Made by a program: the position numbers and the translations under genes
Shown: positions 1 through 6,990 of the stretch, piece after piece
Layout of the letters: every line of letters begins with the position of its first letter
How positions within the stretch are numbered: the first letter of the stretch is position 1
The notes under the pieces: generated by a model
The model's database searches: none
What the model saw: only the letters and a program-made list of their open reading frames with translations
Told to the model about the DNA's origin: nothing
Assembly (NCBI GenBank): GCA_015661465.1
Contig: DQVZ01000249.1
Coordinates: 1 to 14,732, forward strand
Direction of reading: 5' to 3'
From: Aquifex aeolicus
Lineage (GTDB): Bacteria; Aquificota; Aquificia; Aquificales; Aquificaceae
Length of the DNA stretch: 14,732 bases

Positions 1-135
1 AAGATACTTTGTAAGATGTTTTATAGCATTTTCATAATCTTTGACTTTGTAATACTCAAGTCCTAAGGAATAATGAACCATAGGATTTTCTGGATTTTTT
101 TCCAAGAGATTCTTAAAGTATTCTATTTTATTCAT
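1..135 (-). CDS. TPR-repeat protein, N-terminal part (runs off the window)
   Basis: Reading leftward from 135 gives 45 codons with no stop up to base 1, so only the N-terminus is visible. The residues NPENPMVHYSLGLEYYKVKD followed by YENAIKHL match the helix-turn-helix pattern of a tetratricopeptide repeat (W/L-G-Y-A-F-P spacing, here with Y, G, Y, A at the usual places). TPR proteins are protein-protein scaffolds; the partner cannot be told from this fragment. There are two possible ATGs, at 139-141 and 133-135. The GGAGG at 143-147 lies 1 base from the first and 7 from the second, so the second is preferred. The gene starts 34 bases after the DUF72 stop on the same strand and is probably the last visible gene of an atpA-DUF72-TPR transcript. 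Total length and the number of repeats are unknown. Confidence 0.75.
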   Translation of the reverse strand, partial: MNKIEYFKNLLEKNPENPMVHYSLGLEYYKVKDYENAIKHLTKYL

Positions 136-169
136 TTTCATACCTCCGCCTGAGTAATCATAAATAAAA

Positions 170-1009
170 TTACTCCCATAACTTAGGAGCAAAACTGGAA
201 AGCAGTCCCTTAGGAAATTTTACTTCTTCACCAAAAAGTTCTTTCAGTTGAAGGGCATTCAAAGCACCTTTCCCTCTGTAGTGGTTATTAAAGAATACAT
301 ACGTGTCCTTCTTTTCGTAAATTTTTAGTATCTTATCCTTAATTTTTTCAATTTCTTCAGGTGAGTAAAGGTAATCATACCGTTCGTACGGTTCCCTGTT
401 GTTGTGCCACTTTTCTTTGTTTTTTCCATGCAGCCTTATATAATTTATCGTTCCCACAGAAGTCCAAGGGCCTACCAGTAATCCCTTTATTTTAGGAGCA
501 TCTATATTTACAAGGGCAGAAAATCCCGCCTCTTCTACAAAATTGTAAAAATCGTGATTGGCAAAACTTCTGTGTCTTACCTCTATAACCCTATCTACAC
601 CTGCAAAATCCCGCGAAAGCTTTTTAATGTACTCGATATTCTCCGGTGTATATCGAAAACTTTCGGGAAATTGAAAAAGGAGCGCTATAAATCTTTTTTC
701 TTCTTCTAAGAGTGGCTTTATACCATCTATAAACTTTTTTACATCTTCTTTCGTATAATTCATTTCGTGGGTAAATATTTGATTTACTTTTACTGCAAAC
801 TTTAAACGTTTCGTTTTTTCGAGGAAACTGTGAAACGTGAATGGATGAGGCATAGTGTAGTACGTGTAATTTATTTCTACAACTTCAAAATATTTTTCAT
901 AATAAATTATCATCTCACCTTCTGGAATGTGAGAAGGGTAAAAGGTTCCTTTCCAATCTTTATAGGAAAAACCACTACATCCGATATAGATATTTTTAGG
1001 CTTTTTCAT
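170..1009 (-). CDS. DUF72 (YecE-like) family protein
   Basis: This 279-residue protein belongs to the DUF72/YecE family, a TIM-barrel-like family of unknown biochemical role. The signature parts are visible in order: an N-terminal YIGCSGFSYKDWKG segment, FEVVEINYTYYTMP, then F-A-V-K-V-N, VIEVRHRSF near the middle, NYIRLHGKN, and a C-terminal YVFFNNHYRGKGALNA segment. The length is normal for the family (about 240-300). A longer reading from a TTG at 1069 is possible, but it would overlap atpA by 32 bases and adds 20 residues that do not look like the family start; the ATG at 1007-1009, just before MKKPKNIYIGCSGF, is preferred. It begins 28 bases after the atpA stop in the same direction. No GGAGG precedes it; a TAAAAT hexamer lies at 1018-1023, 8 bases before the ATG. 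No link to ATP synthase is known to me. Confidence 0.88.
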   Translation of the reverse strand: MKKPKNIYIGCSGFSYKDWKGTFYPSHIPEGEMIIYYEKYFEVVEINYTYYTMPHPFTFHSFLEKTKRLKFAVKVNQIFTHEMNYTKEDVKKFIDGIKPLLEEEKRFIALLFQFPESFRYTPENIEYIKKLSRDFAGVDRVIEVRHRSFANHDFYNFVEEAGFSALVNIDAPKIKGLLVGPWTSVGTINYIRLHGKNKEKWHNNREPYERYDYLYSPEEIEKIKDKILKIYEKKDTYVFFNNHYRGKGALNALQLKELFGEEVKFPKGLLSSFAPKLWE

Positions 1010-1037
1010 ATAAAAGAATTTTAAAGGGAAGAGAGAG

Positions 1038-2549
1038 TTAGGGAACAAATCTTTGTTTGAAGGTATCAAGAGCTTCTTTTATCTTATTTTCAAGTTCTTC
1101 ATCTAGTTTTTTCTTCTCAAGAATTTCCTTTAGAAGTTCAGGTCTTTCGTTGTCAAGGAATACGTACAATTCCTTTTCAAACTTTCTCACAGATTCAACA
1201 GGGATATCATCTAGATATCCATGGGTTCCGGCATATATTAGGATTATTTGCTTTTCAACGGGAATAGGATTGTAAGGTTCTTGTTTTAGAAGTTCTACAA
1301 GTCTTAAACCTCTGTTGATTTGCTGTTGGGTTGCCTTATCGAGTTCGGATGCGAATTGAACGAAAGCTTCCAGTTCTCTAAATTGTGCAAGCTCGAGTCT
1401 AAGCGTTCCCGCAACCTGTTTCATTGCTTTTATTTGAGCTGCACCACCAACTCTGGATACGGAAAGACCTACGTTAATAGCAGGTCTAATACCTTTGTTA
1501 AAGAGGTCAGACTCAAGATATATTTGTCCGTCGGTAATTGAGATTACATTGGTAGGAATATACGCTGCAACGTCTCCGGCTTTGGTTTCAATTATAGGAA
1601 GTGCGGTAAGTGAACCGGCTCCGAGGTCATCGTTCAGCTTTGCTGCCCTTTCAAGGAGTCTCGAGTGGAGGTAGAACACGTCTCCAGGGTATGCTTCTCT
1701 TCCGGGAGGTCTTCTCATGAGTAGTGAAAGCTGCCTGTAAGCTTCGGCGTGCTTTGAGAGGTCATCGTATATTATCAACGCGTGTTTTCCGTTATCTCTG
1801 AAGTACTCACCAATTGTACATCCTACGAAAGGAGCCAAGTATTGAAGTGATGCAGGGTCTGATGAGGAAGCTACTACAACACAGGTATATTCCATAGCTC
1901 CTTCTCTTTCGAGTAGTTCAATTAATCTCGCGGTAGCCGCTCTCTTTTGTCCTACAGCAACGTAGATACAGTAAACATCGCTGTTCTTTTGGGCCAGTAT
2001 TGTATCTATTGCAACCGTAGTTTTCCCTGTAGCCCTATCACCTATTATTAGCTCTCTCTGTCCTCTTCCTATAGGAATCATCGCATCTATGGCTTTGATA
2101 CCTGTTTGGAGAGGTTCATGAACGGGTTTTCTCTTCACAACACCGGGAGCAATTTTTTCAACCGGAGAACGATATTCAAATTGAATGGGTCCCTTTCCAT
2201 CAAGGGGATTTCCAAGTGGGTCTATAACTCTTCCTATTAGTCCCTCTCCAACAGGGATGTCAAGAATTCTTCCGGTTCTTTTTACTATATGACCCTCTTC
2301 TATACCTGTTTCAGAACCTAAGATAATAATACCTACATTGTCCTCTTCAAGGTTAAATGCGAGTCCTTGCTGTCCTCCTTGAAATTCAACTACTTCCATT
2401 GCCATAACGTTTTCAAGTCCGTAAGCCCTTGCTACACCATCACCTACGTAGTAAACTACTCCTACTTCTTCCATTTTGGCTTCAGGTTCAAAATCCTTTA
2501 TCTGCTGTCTAAGTATTTCAAGGGCTTCCTCATAGGTCAGTGTAGCCAT
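1038..2549 (-). CDS. atpA: F1Fo ATP synthase subunit alpha
   Basis: The 503-residue protein is the alpha subunit of the F1 sector, which binds nucleotide non-catalytically and shapes the catalytic sites of subunit beta at the membrane. Visible features are the N-terminal beta-barrel region (about 25-95), the P-loop GDRATGKT at 170-177, YVAVGQK at about 196-202, [11 protein letters not shown] at about 258-268, [12 protein letters not shown] at about 279-290, and the arginine finger in SVSRVGGA (R366). Length is normal for the family. One oddity: the P-loop has Ala173 where most bacterial and mitochondrial alpha subunits have Gln (GDRQTGKT). The start is firm: GGAGG at 2556-2560 lies 6 bases before the ATG. 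The usual neighbours atpH, atpG and atpD are not in the window; instead ilvB is divergent and a DUF72 gene follows, so atpA is an orphan of the normal operon. Confidence 0.97.
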   Translation of the reverse strand: MATLTYEEALEILRQQIKDFEPEAKMEEVGVVYYVGDGVARAYGLENVMAMEVVEFQGGQQGLAFNLEEDNVGIIILGSETGIEEGHIVKRTGRILDIPVGEGLIGRVIDPLGNPLDGKGPIQFEYRSPVEKIAPGVVKRKPVHEPLQTGIKAIDAMIPIGRGQRELIIGDRATGKTTVAIDTILAQKNSDVYCIYVAVGQKRAATARLIELLEREGAMEYTCVVVASSSDPASLQYLAPFVGCTIGEYFRDNGKHALIIYDDLSKHAEAYRQLSLLMRRPPGREAYPGDVFYLHSRLLERAAKLNDDLGAGSLTALPIIETKAGDVAAYIPTNVISITDGQIYLESDLFNKGIRPAINVGLSVSRVGGAAQIKAMKQVAGTLRLELAQFRELEAFVQFASELDKATQQQINRGLRLVELLKQEPYNPIPVEKQIILIYAGTHGYLDDIPVESVRKFEKELYVFLDNERPELLKEILEKKKLDEELENKIKEALDTFKQRFVP

Positions 2550-2670
2550 ACCTTACCTCCTAACCTGTTTACTGAAAAGTATTGTAGCACAAAGATGCTT
2601 TAAACTATTGAAGTTTAAATAAAATTTAACAAATTTAATTAAATAATTATCGCGGAGGTATTAGTAAGAA
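2550..2670. promoter_or_regulatory. Divergent atpA/ilvB control region
   Basis: This 121-base gap separates two divergently read genes and should carry both promoters. For atpA (minus strand) a good -10 is TACAAT at 2586-2581, preceded by TG one base upstream (TGCTACAAT), an extended -10; no convincing -35 was seen. The implied leader is about 25 bases and contains GGAGG. For ilvB the AT-rich stretch 2608-2650 contains a TTGAAG at 2608-2613 and several possible AT-rich -10 hexamers, none at ideal spacing, so its promoter cannot be fixed. A 12-base perfect palindrome ATTTAATTAAAT sits at 2633-2644; being all A/T it may be chance. The ilvB ribosome site CGGAGG ends at 2658, 12 bases before the ATG, longer than usual, but an in-frame TAA at 2665-2667 rules out an earlier start. 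Confidence 0.45.
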
Positions 2671-4428
2671 ATGGCTGCAAAGAAGGGAGCAGACATAGTA
2701 ATAGAAACACTAAAGGAAGAAGGAGTAGAAGTAATTTTCGGACTCCCCGGCGGAGCCATAATGGAGGTTTACGACGCACTTTATAGACTCGGAGGAATAA
2801 AACATATACTTACAAGACATGAACAAGGCGCAGGGCATATGGCTGAAGGTTACGCAAAGGCCACTGGAAAAGTTGGTGTCGTAATGGTTACCTCCGGACC
2901 CGGAGCTACAAACCTTGTAACTCCTATAGCTGATGCATACATGGATTCCGTACCGTTGGTTGCTATTACCGGTCAAGTTCCTACCCATCTCATAGGAAAC
3001 GATGCCTTTCAGGAAGTAGATATAGTCGGTATTACAAGACCTATTACAAAACATAATTTTTTGGTTAAGAGTATAGAGGAACTTCCTCTCATACTAAGAG
3101 AGGCTTTTTATATAGCCAGAACCGGAAGACCCGGTCCCGTTTTGGTTGACCTTCCTAAAGATATAACTCAACAGATAGCGGATGTGAGCATCCCATCGGA
3201 TGAGGAAGTCAAAAGTGCCCTTCCCGGTTATAAACCCCATGTGGAAGGCAATTCCCAACAGATTAAAAAGGCAGCCCAGCTGATAATGTCCGCCAAGAGA
3301 CCTGTTCTCTATGTAGGTGGTGGTGCGGTAAATTCTGAAGCTCAAGAAGAGTTAATAGAATTGGCTGAATTAATGAAAATTCCCGTAACAACTACTACAC
3401 AAGGAAAAGGGGCATTTCCTGAAACTCACCCCCTTTCTTTAAGAATGTTGGGAATGCACGGAACATACTATGCAAATATGGCAGTTTACAACTCGGACCT
3501 CCTTATAGCAGTAGGAGCCAGATTTGACGACAGAGTTACCGGGAAAATAGACGAATTCGCTCCAGAAGCCAAAATAATCCATATAGATATAGACCCGGCT
3601 TCCATTTCAAAGAATATTACGGTTGACGTTCCGATAGTAGGTGATGTGAAGATAGTTTTAAGAAAGCTTATAGAGGAGCTCAAAAAGAAAGGAGCAAAGA
3701 TTATTTATCCCGAAGAGAGAAAAAAGTGGCTGGAACAGATCGAGCAGTGGAAGAAGCTTCATCCGCTTACTTACAGAAATTCCGATAAAGTGATAAAACC
3801 CCAGTATGTAATTGAAGAGCTGTGGAAAGCTACTAACGGAGAAGCGATAATTGTTCCTGGTGTTGGACAGCATCAAATGTGGGCTGCAATGTTCTACAAA
3901 TTCAAATATCCCAGACAGTTTATAAACTCTGGTGGGCTGGGAACAATGGGCTTCGGTCTTCCTGCGGGAATAGGAGCAAAAATCGGTAGACCTGATAGAG
4001 AAGTGTGGGTAGTAGATGGAGACGGTTCTTTTGTAATGACAATGCAAGAGATAATAACCGCTGTTCAGTATAAAATTCCCGTAAAAGTAGCCATAATCAA
4101 CAACGCTTATCTGGGGATGGTTAGACAGTGGCAAGAACTCTTTTACGAAAAAAGGTATTCTGAGGTTGATTTAAGTGTTCAACCGGACTTTGTAAAACTC
4201 GCTGAATCTATGGGTGCTGTAGGACTTAGAGCTAAAAAACCGAAAGAAGTTAGAGAGGTCATCGAAGAGGCGAGAAAAGTTGAAGATAAACCGGTAATAG
4301 TAGACTTCTGGGTAGATAGGGAAGAAAATGTCCTACCTATGGTTCCAGCAGGAAAATCTTACAAGGATATGATTTTGGAAGATGGAAAAGGGAAACACGA
4401 AGCGGAAACTATGTACCTTGTAGGTTAA
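2671..4428 (+). CDS. ilvB: Acetolactate synthase (AHAS) large catalytic subunit
   Basis: This 585-residue ThDP enzyme condenses two pyruvates to 2-acetolactate, or pyruvate with 2-oxobutyrate to 2-aceto-2-hydroxybutyrate, the first shared step of valine, leucine and isoleucine synthesis in the cytoplasm. The N-terminal pyrimidine-binding domain shows GLPGGA and the catalytic glutamate E51 in TRHEQGAGHMAEGYA, then VTSGPGATN. The central FAD-type domain contains VGARFDDRVTGK. The C-terminal ThDP domain has the diphosphate motif GDGS at 450-453 ending in NN at 477-478, followed by LGMVRQWQELFY. These, and in particular FDDRVTGK and MVRQWQ, separate AHAS from pyruvate oxidase and other family members. 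Length is typical (about 560-590). The regulatory subunit gene ilvN/ilvH, normally adjacent, is absent; ilvC and leuA are also not here. The stop lies only 6 bases from the end of the convergent VWA gene. Confidence 0.96.
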   Translation: MAAKKGADIVIETLKEEGVEVIFGLPGGAIMEVYDALYRLGGIKHILTRHEQGAGHMAEGYAKATGKVGVVMVTSGPGATNLVTPIADAYMDSVPLVAITGQVPTHLIGNDAFQEVDIVGITRPITKHNFLVKSIEELPLILREAFYIARTGRPGPVLVDLPKDITQQIADVSIPSDEEVKSALPGYKPHVEGNSQQIKKAAQLIMSAKRPVLYVGGGAVNSEAQEELIELAELMKIPVTTTTQGKGAFPETHPLSLRMLGMHGTYYANMAVYNSDLLIAVGARFDDRVTGKIDEFAPEAKIIHIDIDPASISKNITVDVPIVGDVKIVLRKLIEELKKKGAKIIYPEERKKWLEQIEQWKKLHPLTYRNSDKVIKPQYVIEELWKATNGEAIIVPGVGQHQMWAAMFYKFKYPRQFINSGGLGTMGFGLPAGIGAKIGRPDREVWVVDGDGSFVMTMQEIITAVQYKIPVKVAIINNAYLGMVRQWQELFYEKRYSEVDLSVQPDFVKLAESMGAVGLRAKKPKEVREVIEEARKVEDKPVIVDFWVDREENVLPMVPAGKSYKDMILEDGKGKHEAETMYLVG

Positions 4429-4434
4429 CTTCCG

Positions 4435-6309
4435 TTATTCTCCTATTAAGAGTCGTCTGAACTGGTTTTCCATCACAAAGGAAAACACAGAAGGGAGTTT
4501 TGCTATATCTTCAACACTTATACCAGTTTTTTCGAAATATTCTTTAACCATATGTGTGGCCTCTCCAACACCTATGGCAACTATAGGTATTTTCATTTTC
4601 ATTTGGGAAATCATGTTTTTAAGTTCATCACCTTTCAAACCTTTTGTAGGTTGTCCGTCGGTAAAGAGGATTAAAACACCCTTTTTATGTTCTTTTTTTA
4701 TCACCGTTTCAAGACTTTCCACACCTATATTAATAGCCTTACTCAAATCCGTACTGCCTCCTAGGCTGTCCAGAATATCTAAAATACGTGCTTTTGCAAT
4801 TCTATAGTCTTCATTAAAATCCTTTATCGTATAAACATTTTCGTTAAACACCTTTATGGAAAATCCCATTTTAAGCTTATCTAGGACTTCTGAAACGAGA
4901 ATCAAAGACTTCAAGGCGTTTATAATCTTTTCCTCTTTTTTCATAGAAGAAGAAATATCCATAAGAAGTTCAAAAACCAATTCTTTTCTTTCCGGTATTT
5001 CTCTTTTCATAAATATTCTTCCTCTTCCTATAGGTACTTCGGTAGCAACTCTTTTGTAGTTCAAACGTTTTCCCCTGTAGTACTTTCCGTCCCAAATTTC
5101 TTCTTCTTTGGGTAGTAAATTATCAAACTTCCTCTTAAAGTGTTCTACATAAGGAAGGACACTTTTGAGTAAAATTCTGTACTTTTGGAACTCTTTCTGT
5201 GTAAGACCATGTTCTTTTCTGAATTTTTTGTCCAGTTCTGACAGTTCCTCTTCTTCTTTTTGTTTTTTAGATTTCAAACTGTGATTTGCAGACACTTCTT
5301 CCCAAGCTTTGAATATAAAGCTTATAAATCCTCTGTGTTCTACGTCAACTTCCAGGGTTTTTGGTAGAAAATAGTTTAGGAAAGAAATATCCTTTTCAAG
5401 AAGGTCTATATAGCTCATCTGTTTTAAGTAATCTTTCATCCAGTCTGGGATTGTGTCAAGGGCTTTGAGTATTTGCTTCATTACCTCGGAAGGAAACTGG
5501 AAGGCCTTTTTATTTTTATTTTCTTTAATGTAGTTTCTTATCTCTGTAGGAAGCTTTGAAAGTATATCCGTCATAATCCTTGCTTTGTGGGCATCCTCTC
5601 TGTTTCTTCCTTTGGCTTCTTCGATTAAAAGGTCCACATAATTTAAATCTTTGGATAAGTCTACGAGAACTCTGAATCTTTGCCATAAGTCTTCCATTAC
5701 TATGTCGTAGGAACTCTGGGGATTCTCTTCTTTTAAGTACTCGTAGAAGCTTCTTTCCATAGTGGAGTAATAACGTTTTACTTCATCGGAAAATTCGTAG
5801 TCTTCATTAATCCAAGAGTAAATGAAGGAAATGGCAAGTTCGTGATAGGGATAATGGGGATTTATTTTCGAGAGAATTTCTTTATACCTTTTCTTTAAAG
5901 CTGAAAATGAAGATGGATTCTCTTCCACCAATTTACTGTCAACCTTTAAACTTTCAAGGACTGCAAAAAGGACTAAAAAAGCTGTAGGTACATATCCTGC
6001 TCTGAATACTTCTCTTTGTCCAAATCTCCAGTGAGGAAAGTAAGTATACAGCAGAAGGGCTATTTCATGTCTTATTGAATTTACAGTATAATCTTCACTC
6101 TTCTTTAAAAAATCAACGACGTTATAAAGAATTCCTCTCGGTATCCTTACCCCCCGCGGAACCTCTTCTACTTCTCCCTTTGCCCACATTTCCAAAAGAG
6201 GAAGGAACTTAGGGTCATATCCCGCTCCCCAGCCCTCATAGGAAGGTTGTACCTCTATATCGAATTCCTCTTCCAATAAGTTCGCTATAGCTTTCCACTT
6301 TTCCTTCAC
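4435..6309 (-). CDS. VWA-domain (CoxE/NorD-like) protein
   Basis: The 624-residue protein has an uncharacterised, mostly charged and helical N-terminal two thirds and a C-terminal von Willebrand factor A domain (about 440-620). A complete metal-ion-dependent adhesion site is visible: D451-I-S453-S-S455, T520 in GGSTDLS, and D551 in FTDGQ. There is no signal peptide or membrane segment, so it is probably cytoplasmic. Such soluble VWA proteins (CoxE, NorD, CobT/ChlD, YehP-type) usually work with a MoxR-type AAA+ ATPase to remodel or load metal into a target protein; no such ATPase is in the window. The start is GTG at 6309; an in-frame TAA just upstream excludes anything longer. No Shine-Dalgarno is seen, and a TTGTTT-16-TACTTT promoter ends 8 bases before the GTG, suggesting a leaderless message. 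Its target is unknown. Confidence 0.85.
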   Translation of the reverse strand: MKEKWKAIANLLEEEFDIEVQPSYEGWGAGYDPKFLPLLEMWAKGEVEEVPRGVRIPRGILYNVVDFLKKSEDYTVNSIRHEIALLLYTYFPHWRFGQREVFRAGYVPTAFLVLFAVLESLKVDSKLVEENPSSFSALKKRYKEILSKINPHYPYHELAISFIYSWINEDYEFSDEVKRYYSTMERSFYEYLKEENPQSSYDIVMEDLWQRFRVLVDLSKDLNYVDLLIEEAKGRNREDAHKARIMTDILSKLPTEIRNYIKENKNKKAFQFPSEVMKQILKALDTIPDWMKDYLKQMSYIDLLEKDISFLNYFLPKTLEVDVEHRGFISFIFKAWEEVSANHSLKSKKQKEEEELSELDKKFRKEHGLTQKEFQKYRILLKSVLPYVEHFKRKFDNLLPKEEEIWDGKYYRGKRLNYKRVATEVPIGRGRIFMKREIPERKELVFELLMDISSSMKKEEKIINALKSLILVSEVLDKLKMGFSIKVFNENVYTIKDFNEDYRIAKARILDILDSLGGSTDLSKAINIGVESLETVIKKEHKKGVLILFTDGQPTKGLKGDELKNMISQMKMKIPIVAIGVGEATHMVKEYFEKTGISVEDIAKLPSVFSFVMENQFRRLLIGE

Positions 6310-6384
6310 GGGGTTTTAAAGTAGAAGAATCTCATGGAAAAACAATTTAAATTCCTTATAAGGATTTAAGAATGTTCTTATACT
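6310..6384 (-). promoter_or_regulatory. hisG/VWA intergenic region with putative VWA promoter and palindrome
   Basis: The 75-base gap between the hisG stop and the VWA start holds a candidate minus-strand promoter: TTGTTT at 6345-6340, a 16-base spacer and TACTTT at 6323-6318. Transcription would start about 6311-6312, virtually at the GTG at 6309. Upstream of it lies a perfect 12-base palindrome TCCTTATAAGGA at 6353-6364, and next to that a six-base inverted repeat TAAGAA/TTCTTA at 6367-6380. The palindrome could be an operator or chance in AT-rich DNA. No GC-rich terminator hairpin with a T-run was seen for hisG. Confidence 0.4.
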
Positions 6385-6990
6385 TTACTTCAGTTTTTCT
6401 ATAAAATCGAGAACAAGGTTGTTTTTTATTCTAAAGCTATCCTTATTGGCTATAAGCCAAGCTGTAGATTTTCCGACTTCTTCAATAACAACTAGACCAT
6501 TTTCCTTTAAGGTTCTTCCGGTTTGAACCAGGTCAAGAATGAACTCGGCAAGTCCGACTAAAGGTGCAAGTTCTACGGAACCGTTCAGATAATAAATGTC
6601 CGCTTTAATACCTTTACTTTTAAAGAATTCATAGGCTATGTTTGAGTATTTAGTAGCTACAGTTATATGAGTTAAATTGAAATACTTTTCTTTACTCTCG
6701 GGCTTGCCAGCTACCGCTATTGTGCAGTAGCCTATTCCCAAATCGAGTAACTTGTACACGTCAGGCTTTCTTTCCAAATAAACGTCGTAGCCGCAAACTC
6801 CTAGGTCTGCAACCCCGCGTTCTACATAAACAGGAACATCGAAGGGTTTCACAAGGTAAAAAGTATAACTACTCTCCCTTAAAATTAATTTTCTCCCTTC
6901 CTGAAGTTTATTTTCTATAACACCTTTGTTTAAAAAAAGATGAATAGTTTCACTAAAGAGACGCCCTTTCGGAACAGCAATTTTCAACAT
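6385..6990 (-). CDS. hisG: ATP phosphoribosyltransferase, short form (HisG-S)
   Basis: The 201-residue protein catalyses the first step of histidine synthesis, joining ATP and PRPP to give phosphoribosyl-ATP. Visible motifs are LKIAVPKGRL at the start, DVPVYVERGVADLGVCGYDV in the first lobe, TIAVAGKP, and the PRPP-binding region VELAPLVGLAEFILDLVQTG RTL (about residues 138-160). It stops at about 200 residues and lacks the C-terminal ACT-like regulatory domain of the long form (about 290-300 residues). Short-form enzymes work as a hetero-octamer with HisZ, a HisRS-like regulatory subunit that mediates histidine feedback; hisZ is not in the window. The ATG shares its A with the last base of the upstream gene's TAA (TAATG), and AGGTAGG lies inside the end of that gene, so translation is probably coupled to it. 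No other his genes are nearby. Confidence 0.95.
   Translation of the reverse strand: MLKIAVPKGRLFSETIHLFLNKGVIENKLQEGRKLILRESSYTFYLVKPFDVPVYVERGVADLGVCGYDVYLERKPDVYKLLDLGIGYCTIAVAGKPESKEKYFNLTHITVATKYSNIAYEFFKSKGIKADIYYLNGSVELAPLVGLAEFILDLVQTGRTLKENGLVVIEEVGKSTAWLIANKDSFRIKNNLVLDFIEKLK

Noticed and set aside
1010..1069. Longer DUF72 reading from a TTG at 1067-1069.
   Set aside because: It overlaps the end of atpA by 32 bases, has no ribosome site, and the extra residues do not look like the family; the ATG at 1007-1009 directly precedes the conserved start.
1057..2603. Open frames on the plus strand opposite atpA, and similar frames opposite ilvB, sucC, sucD and others.
   Set aside because: They lie entirely within well-identified genes, have compositions of mirrored coding sequence and no family features.
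4420..4440. Bidirectional terminator between the convergent ilvB and VWA genes.
   Set aside because: The gap is 6 bases and no stable inverted repeat is present.
5900..6100. Zinc-protease motif in the VWA protein N-terminus (RHEIALL).
   Set aside because: HExxH needs a histidine four residues after the first; here it is leucine.
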